DNA of 64,000 nt from Mycolicibacterium sp. TY81 (GTDB lineage Bacteria > Actinomycetota > Actinomycetes > Mycobacteriales > Mycobacteriaceae): contig NZ_AP023362.1 in NCBI RefSeq assembly GCF_018326285.1, positions 5,828,001 to 5,892,000 on the forward strand, given 5' to 3'. The translations under genes were made by a program, and so were the position numbers. Below the pieces are notes generated by a model, which did no database searches, was not told the origin of the DNA, and saw only the letters and a program-made list of their open reading frames with translations. Shown here piece after piece: positions 28,061 through 36,826 of this stretch; the first letter of the stretch is position 1; the number at the start of each line of letters is the position of its first letter.

Positions 28061-28813
28061 TCACGCCAGCAGCGGCGCCAACTGGGTCGCGCAGTCCTGC
28101 AACGCCGGAACCTGCTTCCGCAGAAGCTGTTCCTGTTCGGCCCGTCCGGACATCGCCACCGCGGCCACCAGGGTCGCGGTGGCGGACCGGACCGGCACCG
28201 CGACGCACGCCGAATCGGCCCGCAGTTCCCCGGTCTGCGCGGCGTATCCACACTCCCGGATCTCGGCGAGCTGTTCGGCCAGAGCGGATTTCGAGGTGAT
28301 GGTGCGGTCGGTGAGCGCCGCCGGGGTCAGGGCCAGCAGCGTGTCGGCATCACGCTTCTCGGCGAGCAGCAGCTTTCCGACGGCACTGGCGTGCAGGTGG
28401 CGGTTGAGCACCGATTCGTCTGCGGGCGGCGGATATTCGCTGTCGGCGTCGGCAAGTCGCACCGAGGTGTTGGTGAAGTAGAACAGGTGCACCCCGAACC
28501 GCACCGACAGCCGCAGTTCGGCCAGCGTCTCGCGGGCCTTGGTGCAAACGGTGGGGGAGACCGCGGCGTCGATCAGCAGGCCCATCCGCGGGCCCAGCGC
28601 GAACCCCGACAGGTCCGGCAGCCGCACGATGTAGCCGTCGGCGACAAGGAGATTCAGCAGCCGGTAGGTGGTGGCCGACGGCATGGACAGGTGCTCGGCG
28701 ATGTCTTTCGCGGTGACACCCGTGCCGGCCAGCGCCACGGCCTCGAGCACCTGGAGGGCGCTCTGGACGGCTTTGGGCTGGCGGCCGGACAGCGCGCCGT
28801 CGGCGGGGCTCAC
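28061..28813 (-). CDS. IclR-family transcriptional regulator
   Basis: The 250-residue protein has an N-terminal winged helix (VTAKDIAEHLSMPSATTYRL, about 33-52) and an IclR effector domain. GTG 28813 overlaps the stop of the permease gene by 4 bp (GTGA), so the two are co-transcribed. It is the only regulator in the amine-degradation cluster. It is therefore the first candidate to bind the TCAAATGAGAAT sites at 30331-30451 and 32031-32068 (inference). Confidence 0.88.
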   Translation of the reverse strand: MSPADGALSGRQPKAVQSALQVLEAVALAGTGVTAKDIAEHLSMPSATTYRLLNLLVADGYIVRLPDLSGFALGPRMGLLIDAAVSPTVCTKARETLAELRLSVRFGVHLFYFTNTSVRLADADSEYPPPADESVLNRHLHASAVGKLLLAEKRDADTLLALTPAALTDRTITSKSALAEQLAEIRECGYAAQTGELRADSACVAVPVRSATATLVAAVAMSGRAEQEQLLRKQVPALQDCATQLAPLLA

Positions 28814-30267
28814 CGGCGCACCTCCCACGGGTTGTAGTCGGCGAAAACGTCACCGGCGACGGTCTCGTCGAACACCCCGACCCGTTCGGCGAGGTCGGGC
28901 ACCCGGCGGCGGCGAACCAGGAATGCCGCCAACCCCAGTGCCAGCAGCGCGGAGTAGACCGCGGTGGCGATCCATACCGGCGACGCCACCGACAGTGCAG
29001 CCCAGATGATGATGGCGATCATGGTGACGGCCGTGGCCAGCCCGACGATCAGCGGCACCGTGGTGAGCTCGCCGATCCGGCGCAGAAATGCCGGAGTGGC
29101 CAGGCACACCAGCAGATACGCCACGATGTAGCCGTGGGCAGACACCGCCAGCAGCCCGATGAGGACGTCGCGGCTGGAGTCCGCGGCGAACAGGTAGGCG
29201 ACCGGCACCGCGACGATCACCGGCATCGCGACGCTGAGTGCGACGTGCGGTGTGCGATAGCGCGGATGGGCATGGCCCAGTGCATCCGGCAGTAGCCCCT
29301 CGCGGCCCATCGCGAACAGGGTCCGGGACAACGCGGTGGTGGAACCGATCACGCACGCGATCCAGGACGCGGTGATGCCGACTTCCATTGCCACGGACAG
29401 TGCGCCGGCCAAGGTGTCGGCCGAGTCGGGGAGTGAGAGCACGATCGGCGTCGACCCGGTTCGGGTCTGGATCGTGCCCGTGGTCTGCAGGACGGCGGCG
29501 AAGGTGTACAGCGCTCCCAGCGCCAGTGGCGTCCAGCGGATGGCCCGGGTGACGGTGACGAACGGGCGTTGCGCCTCGCGGGCCACAGTGCTGGCGCTCT
29601 CGAAGCCCACGTACGAGGTGATGGCGAGCAGCAGAGCGAAGCCCAGCGCGGAATGTGGCGCATCGGCGACGGTTTTCGATGATGCGGCGCTGCCGGTCAC
29701 GGCTCCGCCGAAGGCGATCATCAGCACCACCCCGGCCACCACGATCGCGAACAGTTCGACGGCCAGCGAGATGCGCGCCGACAGCCTGATGCCGCGCGTC
29801 ATGAGGATCAGCGCGGCACCGCCGACGAGTACGGACAGGCCGGCGATGACGGGTTTACCTGCCGGCACGCCGACGCGGCCCAACAGCGTCGCGAGGTAAC
29901 TGGCCGCGCCGAGCGCGCTCGCCATCGCGGCGGCGGCGTAGCCGATGACCAGCGACCAGCCCGCCGCGATCCCCGGAACCGGGCCGAGGCCCTTGACGGT
30001 GTAGCTGTACAGCCCGCTCACCGCGACCATGCGGGTGGAGAACTGGGTGATGCAGTACCCGACCGCGGTCATCATCAAGGCGGTCAGGACGAACACCGCG
30101 ATGGTGGCGTGACCGGCCGCCGGCAGGACCAGTGCCGGCAGCGTGACCATCACCGCGGACGGCGCGACCGCCGAGACCGACTGCCCGAGAACCTGGGTGA
30201 ACGTCAGCTGCGCGCGCTGAAGCCCGGCGACCGGCGAGCGGCTCCGGATGGTTCGGGTGTGGCCCAT
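28810..30267 (-). CDS. APC-family amine/amino-acid permease
   Basis: The 485-residue protein has about 12 membrane helices of the amino acid-polyamine-cation family. Visible features are QVLGQSVSAVAPSAVMVTLP in helix 1, SYVGFESASTVAREAQRP (the conserved helix 6 region) and STTALSRTLFAMGREGLLP. It is divergent from the aldehyde dehydrogenase gene and overlaps the IclR gene, so it belongs to the amine cluster and probably imports a primary amine or related amino acid. ATG 30267 is preferred over a longer start, which would add a basic, unstructured stretch. Confidence 0.87.
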   Translation of the reverse strand: MGHTRTIRSRSPVAGLQRAQLTFTQVLGQSVSAVAPSAVMVTLPALVLPAAGHATIAVFVLTALMMTAVGYCITQFSTRMVAVSGLYSYTVKGLGPVPGIAAGWSLVIGYAAAAMASALGAASYLATLLGRVGVPAGKPVIAGLSVLVGGAALILMTRGIRLSARISLAVELFAIVVAGVVLMIAFGGAVTGSAASSKTVADAPHSALGFALLLAITSYVGFESASTVAREAQRPFVTVTRAIRWTPLALGALYTFAAVLQTTGTIQTRTGSTPIVLSLPDSADTLAGALSVAMEVGITASWIACVIGSTTALSRTLFAMGREGLLPDALGHAHPRYRTPHVALSVAMPVIVAVPVAYLFAADSSRDVLIGLLAVSAHGYIVAYLLVCLATPAFLRRIGELTTVPLIVGLATAVTMIAIIIWAALSVASPVWIATAVYSALLALGLAAFLVRRRRVPDLAERVGVFDETVAGDVFADYNPWEVRR

Positions 30268-30330
30268 TTGTCGGAAGGTAGCCGATCGCCCCCGGCCTCG
30301 GCGGCGTTGTCGGGTAAACATCGAGAATCT

Positions 30331-30451
30331 TCAAATGAGAATCCGCGACCCGGCGGGCCGCGGTGGCGCCCAGGGCACGTCCGGAAATCGAGGCGAGCTG
30401 CGATTATCAACGGTCCCGAATGAGAATGCCGAAGCCATTTCAAATGAGAAT
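30331..30451. promoter_or_regulatory. Repeated TCAAATGAGAAT sites in the divergent promoter
   Basis: TCAAATGAGAAT occurs exactly at 30331-30342 and 30440-30451, with a related CGAATGAGAAT at 30418. The same 12-mer forms a perfect palindrome at 32031-32068. The sites lie between the divergent permease/IclR and aldehyde dehydrogenase genes, as expected for operators of a shared regulator. The IclR protein of the cluster is the likely binder. Confidence 0.7.
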
Positions 30452-30512
30452 CGGAATTCGCGAAATACCCATTCCGAATTAGTGGTGACGCGCACCACAT
30501 CAAGGCGTAGAC

Positions 30513-32021
30513 ATGATTTCCATGACAGCCACGCTCAGCGCCGATCTGGACCCGCGGACCACCGAATTCATCGCCCGCCCGCAGCAGATGTACGTCGACG
30601 GACAGTGGGTCGAGTCGGCGACGGGCCGGCGGTTCGACACCGTCGACCCCGCCACCGAGCAGGTCATCACGACGGTCCCGCACAGCGACGCCGAAGACGT
30701 CGAGCGTGCGGTACGGGCGGCCCGCCGCGCTTTCGAGAACGGCCCGTGGCCGGCCATGACGCCCGCCGAGCGGCAGCGCATGATCTGGCGCATCGCCGAG
30801 GGCATCACGGCCCGGGCCGATCAGTTCGCCGAGCTGGAGAGCATCGACAACGGCAAGTCGGTCGCGGTCGCCAAGGCCGTCGACGTCACCTGGGCCGCGG
30901 AGATCTTCTACTACTACGCGGGCTGGGCCACCAAGATCGAGGGCCGCACCGTCCCGGTGTCGGTGCCGTGGGCTCCGGGCAGCAAGTTTCACGCCTTCAC
31001 GCTGCGTGAGCCCGTCGGCGTCTGCGCCCAGATCACCCCGTGGAACTTCCCGCTGGTCATGGCCGCGTTCAAAGTCGCACCGGCCCTGGCCTGCGGGAAC
31101 ACCGTCATCCTCAAGCCCGCCGAGCAGACCCCGCTGACAGCGGTGCTGCTCGCCGAGGTGATCGCCGAGGCCGGCGTCCCGGCCGGGGTGTTCAACCTGT
31201 TGACCGGTTTCGGTGACGTCGGCGCCGCGCTGTCGGCGCACGACGGCGTCGACAAGGTCGCCTTCACCGGGTCCACCGAGGTGGGCAAGAAGATCGTCAA
31301 CGCCGCGTCGGGCAACCTCAAGAAGGTGTCGCTGGAACTGGGCGGCAAGAGCCCGCAGGTAGTGTTCGCCGACGCCGATCTCGAGGCCGCGATTCCCGGT
31401 GTGGCCAGCGGTTTCCTCTTCAACCACGGCCAGACCTGCACGGCGGGCACCCGGCTGCTGGTCGAGGACGCCATCTTCGACGAGTTCACGCAGGGCGTCG
31501 CTGAGCATGCCGCCGGTCTGCGCATCGGCCCCGGGCTGGATCCCACCAACGACATCGGCCCGCTGGTCTCGCGTGAGCAGCTCGCCAAGGTCACCGGTTA
31601 CCTCGACGACGGCATCGCGCAGGGCGCGCGGGCCTTGGCCGGGGGTGGCCGGCACGGCGACAGCGGCTTCTACGTGCAGCCCACGCTGCTGGTCGACGTG
31701 AACCGTGACTTCACCGTGTACCAGGAGGAGATCTTCGGGCCGGTCGCCGTGGCCGTGCCGTTCAACCGCGACCGCGGCGTGCGTGAAGCCGCCAATGACA
31801 CCCCGTACGGGCTGGCCGCCAGCGTGTGGACGCGCGACGTCTCGACGGCGCACCGGGTGGCACAGCAGATCAAGGCCGGCACGGTGTGGGTCAACTGCCA
31901 CAACGCGTTCGATACCGCCCTGCCGTTCGGCGGATACAAACAATCGGGTTGGGGCCGTGAACTCGGTGAGGGTGCCATTGCCGAATACACCCAGACGAAA
32001 GCCATCAACATCGCGCTGTGA
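30513..32021 (+). CDS. Aldehyde dehydrogenase (phenylacetaldehyde-type)
   Basis: The 502-residue NAD(P)-dependent enzyme oxidises an aldehyde to an acid. The catalytic glutamate is in LELGGKSP and the catalytic cysteine in GQTCTAGTR, with PWNFPLVMAAFKVAPALACG and FTGSTEVGKKI also typical. It is clustered with a copper amine oxidase whose product is an aldehyde, so it most likely carries out the second step of amine breakdown (for example phenethylamine to phenylacetaldehyde to phenylacetate). ATG 30513 and ATG 30522 are both possible starts. A perfect palindrome lies 9 bp after the stop. Confidence 0.93.
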   Translation: MISMTATLSADLDPRTTEFIARPQQMYVDGQWVESATGRRFDTVDPATEQVITTVPHSDAEDVERAVRAARRAFENGPWPAMTPAERQRMIWRIAEGITARADQFAELESIDNGKSVAVAKAVDVTWAAEIFYYYAGWATKIEGRTVPVSVPWAPGSKFHAFTLREPVGVCAQITPWNFPLVMAAFKVAPALACGNTVILKPAEQTPLTAVLLAEVIAEAGVPAGVFNLLTGFGDVGAALSAHDGVDKVAFTGSTEVGKKIVNAASGNLKKVSLELGGKSPQVVFADADLEAAIPGVASGFLFNHGQTCTAGTRLLVEDAIFDEFTQGVAEHAAGLRIGPGLDPTNDIGPLVSREQLAKVTGYLDDGIAQGARALAGGGRHGDSGFYVQPTLLVDVNRDFTVYQEEIFGPVAVAVPFNRDRGVREAANDTPYGLAASVWTRDVSTAHRVAQQIKAGTVWVNCHNAFDTALPFGGYKQSGWGRELGEGAIAEYTQTKAINIAL

Positions 32022-32030
32022 ATTCCGTCG

Positions 32031-32068
32031 TCAAATGAGAATTCGCGGATTCGGCAATTCTCATTTGA
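32031..32068. promoter_or_regulatory. Perfect palindrome of the TCAAATGAGAAT motif
   Basis: TCAAATGAGAATT (32031-32043) and AATTCTCATTTGA (32056-32068) are exact 13-bp reverse complements around 12 bases. It lies between the aldehyde dehydrogenase and the second permease, about 60 bp before the permease start. It may be an operator for an internal promoter; it lacks a T-run and is AT-rich, unlike the terminators here. Confidence 0.75.
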
Positions 32069-32129
32069 ACTCACCGAAGCCTTACCGCACCGCAACCAAT
32101 TCACATTCAATTCCAGCGAAGGTGCTGTC

Positions 32130-33596
32130 ATGACAACTGACGCAGTTCTCGATGCCGGTCGACGCACCGGCGCTCAGCCCAACCGATTGACGGGTCGGCT
32201 CGGCCCGGTGGCCATCGTGTTCATGGTCGTCGCCGCCGCCGCTCCGCTGACCGTCGTCGCCGGCACCTTCCCGATCGGCATCGCCGCCGGCAACGGGGCG
32301 GCCTATCCGGGGTCGTACGTCGTCTGCACCGCGGTGCTGCTGCTGTTCGCGGTCGGCTTCACCGCCATGGCCCGGCACATCACGGGAGCCGGCGCGTTCT
32401 ACACCTACATCGCGCACGGCTTCGGCCGGCATGCCGGTCTCGGCGCCGCGTTCCTGGCGCTGCTGTCCTACACCGCCGTCCAGGTCGGGGTGTACGGCTA
32501 CATCGGCGCGTCCATCAACGAGCTCGTCACCGCGCACGGCGGACCCGCCGTGCCGTGGTACCTCTACGCGCTGCTGATGATGGCGGTCACCGGGTTCCTG
32601 GGTTACCGGCACATCGAGCTGTCGGGCAAGGTGCTCGGGGTCCTGCTGGTCTGCGAGGTCGGCATCGTGCTGGTGATCAACGCCGCCGTCATCGGACATG
32701 GCGGCGCACAAGGGCTTTCGACGGCCGTGCTGCACTCGGGCAACTTCTTCTCCGGGGCGCCGGGCATCGCCCTGATCTTCGCGCTGGCCGGCTACATCGG
32801 TTTCGAGGCGACGGCGGTGTTCCGCGACGAGGCCCGCGACCCGGTGCGGACCATCCCGCGGGCGACGTACGCCGCGCTGTTGCTGATCGGTGGCTTCTAC
32901 GCGCTCAGCAGCTGGGCGTTGGTCAGCGCGTGGGGTGACGCCGGTGCGGTCGACGAGGCGACGAAGAACCCCGCGACCATGCTGACCGAGACCGCCACCC
33001 GCTACGTCGGTGCGGTGGCCGGTGACCTCGTCCAGATCTTCTTGATCACAAGCCTTTTCGCGGCACTGCTGTCCTTCCACAACGTACTGGCCCGCTACAT
33101 CTTCTCGCTGGGCAACAGCCGGGCGCTACCCGAGCGCTGCGGCCGCTCGCACCCGCGGCACGACTCCCCGCACATCGCCTCGTTCGCGCAGACCCTCTCG
33201 GCGCTGGTGCTGGTCGCGGCCGCGGTCCTGGCCGGGCTGGACCCGGTGACGCAGGTGTTCACCTGGTTCGTCGGCGCCGCCTCGGTGGGCATCGTGGTGC
33301 TGATGACGCTGACGTCCGCGGCCGTCGTCGTCTACTTCCGCCGCACCCGCCTCGACACCCGGCCGTGGCACACCGTCATCGCGCCGAGCCTCGGATTCGC
33401 CGGTCTGGCAGTCCTTTCGGTGCTGACGGCGATCAACCTGCCGCTGCTGGTCGGCGGCTCCGGAACCTTGGCCGCGATCATCGGCGTCCTGCTGGTCGGT
33501 GCCTTCGCCGGCGGCATCGCGGTCGCGGTGATGCGACCGCACGCCGGAACTCAACACAACGAAAACCCTGATATCGCAAAGGAGATCGCACGATGA
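32130..33596 (+). CDS. APC-family permease (second, amine cluster)
   Basis: The 488-residue membrane protein has about 12 helices: RLGPVAIVFMVVAAAAPLTV (helix 1), GYIGFEATAVFRDEARDPVR (helix 6 region) and FHNVLARYIFSLGNSRALPE. It is distinct in sequence from the permease at 28810. The stop overlaps the amine oxidase start by ATGA, so the two are made together. It most likely brings in the amine that the oxidase degrades, or exchanges the product. Confidence 0.9.
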   Translation: MTTDAVLDAGRRTGAQPNRLTGRLGPVAIVFMVVAAAAPLTVVAGTFPIGIAAGNGAAYPGSYVVCTAVLLLFAVGFTAMARHITGAGAFYTYIAHGFGRHAGLGAAFLALLSYTAVQVGVYGYIGASINELVTAHGGPAVPWYLYALLMMAVTGFLGYRHIELSGKVLGVLLVCEVGIVLVINAAVIGHGGAQGLSTAVLHSGNFFSGAPGIALIFALAGYIGFEATAVFRDEARDPVRTIPRATYAALLLIGGFYALSSWALVSAWGDAGAVDEATKNPATMLTETATRYVGAVAGDLVQIFLITSLFAALLSFHNVLARYIFSLGNSRALPERCGRSHPRHDSPHIASFAQTLSALVLVAAAVLAGLDPVTQVFTWFVGAASVGIVVLMTLTSAAVVVYFRRTRLDTRPWHTVIAPSLGFAGLAVLSVLTAINLPLLVGGSGTLAAIIGVLLVGAFAGGIAVAVMRPHAGTQHNENPDIAKEIAR

Positions 33597-35518
33597 CTGC
33601 CACTATTGAACCTCAGGTGACCACAGTTCCGGACCACCCGCTCACCCCGCTGAGCGCCGACGAAATCCGCGCGGCACGCCGCATCGTCGACGCGCACGGC
33701 CTGCTCGGCGACAGCGTCCGCTTCGTGTTCGTCGCACTGGAGGAGCCGCACAAGAGCGAGGTGCTGGCCTTCCGCCCCGGCGACGCCATGGACCGGCGCG
33801 CCCGGGTGCTGCTGCTCGACCGGGCCACCGGCCAGGGCTCCGATCTGGTGGTGTCGGTGACCGAGGGCCGCGTCGTCAGCGAGGTAGCGATCGACAGCAC
33901 CCGCGACGGCCACGTGCCGATCCTGGATCAGGAGTTCGAGGACATCGAGGCGTTCCTGCTCGACTGCCCCGAATGGATCGAGGCCATGACCAAACGCAAG
34001 CTGAATCCGGCTGACGTGCGGGCGGTTCCGCTGTCGGCCGGCGTCTTCGGCCACGAGGACGAGGTCGGCCGGCGCATCGTCCGGGTGCTGGCGTTCTACC
34101 AGTACGACGCGGCCGACCTGCCCTGGGCGCACCCGATCGACGGCGTCGTCGCCTACGTCGACCTGACGGGCCGCAAGGTGGTCAAGGTGATCGACGAGAT
34201 CGAGCTGCCGCTGCCCACCGAACGCGGCGAGTGGGATGCCGCGCCACACGCCGTCCCGGCCCGCACCGACCTCAAGCCCATCGAGATCACCCAGCCCGAG
34301 GGCGCGAGCTTCACGGTCGACGGCAACCAGATCACCTGGGCCGATTGGTCTTTCCGCTTCGGCTTCGACGTCCGCGAGGGCCTGACCCTGCATCAGCTGT
34401 CGATCGACGGGCGGCCGGTGGTGTACCGCGCGTCCATCGCCGAGATGGTGGTGCCCTATGCCGATCCGTCGCCGGTGCGCTACTGGCAGAACTACTTCGA
34501 TCAGGGGGAGTACCTGTTCGGCCGGTACACCAACGCCCTCGAACTGGGTTGTGACTGCCTCGGCGAGATCAAGTACTTCGACGTCACCATCGCCGACGAG
34601 AACGGCGAGCCCAAGCTGATGAAGAACGCAATCTGCCTGCACGAGGAGGACTTCGGCGTGCTGTGGAAGCACACCGACATGTTCAACGGCATGGCCGAGG
34701 TCCGTCGTTCGCGCCGTCTGGTGATCTCGTTCTTCCTGACCATCGGCAACTACGACTACGGCTTCTACTGGTACCTCTACCTCGACGGCACCATCGAGCT
34801 GGAGGCCAAGGCCACCGGCATCGTGTTCGCCTCGGCCTACCGTGGGCCGGAAGGTTTTTCCACCGAGATGGCACCGGGCCTGGGCGCGCCGTTCCACCAG
34901 CACATGTTCTCCGCGCGGCTGGACATGGCGGTCGACGGGCTGACCAACACCGTCGAGGAAGTCGACGCCGTCGGTGTTCCGATGGGCCCGGAAAACCCGT
35001 GGGGCAACGCGTTCCGCCCGCAGAAGACCAAGCTGACCCACGAGCTCGAGGCCATGCGCACCGCCGACAACCTCAAAGCCCGGGTCTGGCACATCACCAA
35101 CCCCACCAAGCAGAACCGGCTGGGGCAGAACGTCGGCTACGCGTTGCACCCGGAAGGTCAGCCCACGCTGCTGGCCGACCCGTCGAGCTCCATCGCCAAG
35201 CGCGCCGCCTTCGCGACCAAGCACCTGTGGGTGACGAAATACGATCCGGCCGAACGGTATCCGGCCGGGCAGTTCGTCAACCAGCACCCGGGTGACGCCG
35301 GACTGCCGTCGTACGTCGCGCAGGACCGCAACATCGAGGGCGAGGACATCGTGGTGTGGCACACCTTCGGGCTGACGCACTTCCCGCGGCCCGAGGACTG
35401 GCCCGTGATGCCGGTGGACTACGCCGGATTCAAGCTCAAGCCCGTGAGCTTCTTCGATCGCAACCCGGCGCTGAATGTGCCACCGTCGCCGAAGAAGTCG
35501 CACTGCTGCAACGGCTGA
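33593..35518 (+). CDS. Primary-amine oxidase (copper/topaquinone)
   Basis: The 641-residue enzyme converts a primary amine, oxygen and water to an aldehyde, ammonia and hydrogen peroxide. The tyrosine that becomes topaquinone is in IGNYDYGFYW (consensus NYDY/NYEY). Copper ligands are visible as the HQH pair in PFHQHMFSARLDM and the third histidine in HTFGLTHFPRPEDWPVMP. The N-terminal N2/N3 domains are present and no signal peptide is seen, so it is probably cytosolic. It ends in SHCCNG. The aldehyde goes to the dehydrogenase of the same cluster. The tyramine/phenethylamine class is likely, but the substrate is not proven. Confidence 0.95.
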   Translation: MTATIEPQVTTVPDHPLTPLSADEIRAARRIVDAHGLLGDSVRFVFVALEEPHKSEVLAFRPGDAMDRRARVLLLDRATGQGSDLVVSVTEGRVVSEVAIDSTRDGHVPILDQEFEDIEAFLLDCPEWIEAMTKRKLNPADVRAVPLSAGVFGHEDEVGRRIVRVLAFYQYDAADLPWAHPIDGVVAYVDLTGRKVVKVIDEIELPLPTERGEWDAAPHAVPARTDLKPIEITQPEGASFTVDGNQITWADWSFRFGFDVREGLTLHQLSIDGRPVVYRASIAEMVVPYADPSPVRYWQNYFDQGEYLFGRYTNALELGCDCLGEIKYFDVTIADENGEPKLMKNAICLHEEDFGVLWKHTDMFNGMAEVRRSRRLVISFFLTIGNYDYGFYWYLYLDGTIELEAKATGIVFASAYRGPEGFSTEMAPGLGAPFHQHMFSARLDMAVDGLTNTVEEVDAVGVPMGPENPWGNAFRPQKTKLTHELEAMRTADNLKARVWHITNPTKQNRLGQNVGYALHPEGQPTLLADPSSSIAKRAAFATKHLWVTKYDPAERYPAGQFVNQHPGDAGLPSYVAQDRNIEGEDIVVWHTFGLTHFPRPEDWPVMPVDYAGFKLKPVSFFDRNPALNVPPSPKKSHCCNG

Positions 35519-35530
35519 GCGGAAATTGAG

Positions 35531-35572
35531 CTGCCGGGCCTGGTCACCCCCGAAGACCGGGCTCGGCTTTTC
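35531..35572 (+). terminator. Terminator after the amine oxidase gene
   Basis: CTGCCGGGCCTGGTC pairs with GACCGGGCTCGGC and is followed by TTTTCCGTT. It begins 12 bp after the stop and lies before the convergent monooxygenase gene. Confidence 0.75.
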
Positions 35573-35588
35573 CGTTGTCGACGACTGC

Positions 35589-36728
35589 TCAGCGGTTGGA
35601 CAGCCCGGACAACCGCCACGCGAGCTGGTGCTGCACGGCAGGGAGTCGGCCGGCCAGGCCGATCAACAGGTTCCGGAGCGGGCGGACCGGCGCGGGCAAG
35701 GTGGCCAGCCGCGTCAGCCGGTCCGTCAGGGCCACCACTTGCTGTGCCAGGGGACGTCGGGTCGCGCTGTATTCGTCGAGCACGCCGTCGCGTCCCGTCG
35801 TCAAAGCCGTTGCCAGCGCCTGACTCAACGCGAGGGCGTCTTGGATGCCCAGGTTCATGCCCTGTCCGCCGGCGGGGCTGTGGACATGGGCGGCGTCGCC
35901 GGCGAGCAGCACCCGGCCGGCGCGGTAGCCGTCGGCGACCCGATGGTGAACCCGGAACCGGGAGCCCCATTCGACATCGGTCACCGTCACCCGGCCCGGG
36001 CCGAAGGCGCGGGTGTCGAGCAGTTCTTGGACGAAAGCGGTGGACGGCTCCTCGGGCGCCGCGTCGACGGGCGCGACGATCCGGTACGTGCCACCGGGCA
36101 GCGGCGCGACGACCGTCAGGCCGGCGGCCGCCCAGAAGAGGACCACCTCGTCGTCGGCGACGTCGCCGACGAGGCGGACGTCGGCCAACGCGAACGACTG
36201 TCCGTACTGGCCGCCGCTGAACCCGATGCCGGCCTGCTCCCGCACGACGCTGTGCATGCCGTCGGCTCCGACGAGGTACCGCGCGTGGATCGTCTCGCCG
36301 TCGTCGAAGGCGGCCGTGACGCCGTGCGCGTCCTGGGCGACGCCGGTCAAGGTCTTCGGCCGGATGACCTTGCCGCCGAGTTCGGCCAGGCGGTCCAGCA
36401 GCACCTGCTCGGTGGTGCATTGCGGCAGCATCAGGCTGTAGGGGTACTGCGTCGGCAGCGTGCTGAAGTCGACCGGGATCAGCGTCTCGTGGCGGTCGCG
36501 GATGGTGAACCGCGGGGCCTGAATGCCCAGCTCGACCAGGCGCTGCGACACGCCCAGTTCTTCGAGAACCTCGAGCGTGCGGGCATTGACCACCGCCGCA
36601 CGTGAGGTGTTGGCCCCCGCCGACAGCCGGTCGACCACGAGGGCGTCGACCCCGCGGGCCTGCAGTGCGGCGGCGAGGGCGAGTCCGGTGGGGCCGGCTC
36701 CGACGATCAGGACATCGGTGTCAGTCAT
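35589..36728 (-). CDS. FAD-dependent monooxygenase (PHBH/TetX-like)
   Basis: The 379-residue class A flavin monooxygenase has the dinucleotide motif VLIVGAGPTGLALAAALQARG (in part) at the start, the DG motif GADGMHSVVREQ near 160, and the second FAD motif RVLLAGDAAHVHSPAGGQGMN near 285. These enzymes hydroxylate aromatic compounds or inactivate drugs with NAD(P)H and oxygen. ATG 36728 follows AAGGAGACG. The gene is divergent from a TetR gene, with three copies of one operator half-site between, so it is induced by a ligand of that TetR. Its substrate is unknown. Confidence 0.9.
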   Translation of the reverse strand: MTDTDVLIVGAGPTGLALAAALQARGVDALVVDRLSAGANTSRAAVVNARTLEVLEELGVSQRLVELGIQAPRFTIRDRHETLIPVDFSTLPTQYPYSLMLPQCTTEQVLLDRLAELGGKVIRPKTLTGVAQDAHGVTAAFDDGETIHARYLVGADGMHSVVREQAGIGFSGGQYGQSFALADVRLVGDVADDEVVLFWAAAGLTVVAPLPGGTYRIVAPVDAAPEEPSTAFVQELLDTRAFGPGRVTVTDVEWGSRFRVHHRVADGYRAGRVLLAGDAAHVHSPAGGQGMNLGIQDALALSQALATALTTGRDGVLDEYSATRRPLAQQVVALTDRLTRLATLPAPVRPLRNLLIGLAGRLPAVQHQLAWRLSGLSNR

Positions 36729-36745
36729 CTGCGTCTCCTTCCGCG

Positions 36746-36767
36746 TATGCCAACAGTTGTTGGCATA
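36746..36767. promoter_or_regulatory. TetR operator O1 (perfect palindrome)
   Basis: TATGCCAACA and TGTTGGCATA form perfect 10-bp arms around GT. The site lies 18 bp upstream of the monooxygenase start. Its half-sites recur before the tetR gene (36794-36826), which marks it as the regulator's binding site. Confidence 0.88.
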
Positions 36768-36793
36768 ACCATGGTTGCGCGATTCAAGCCCAA

Positions 36794-36826
36794 AGTCAAC
36801 AAGTGTTGGCATACAGTTGTTGGCAT
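36794..36826. promoter_or_regulatory. TetR operators O2/O3, overlapping
   Basis: Two TGTTGGCAT half-sites in tandem (36803-36812 and 36818-36826) each face a weaker left half (GTCAACA and GGCATACA). They overlap the start of the tetR gene, so the regulator probably represses its own gene as well as the monooxygenase. Confidence 0.8.

Noticed and set aside
30204..31943. 579-residue minus-strand ORF opposite the aldehyde dehydrogenase
   Set aside because: It is entirely antisense to a clear aldehyde dehydrogenase with intact motifs, and its composition is that of a shadow frame.
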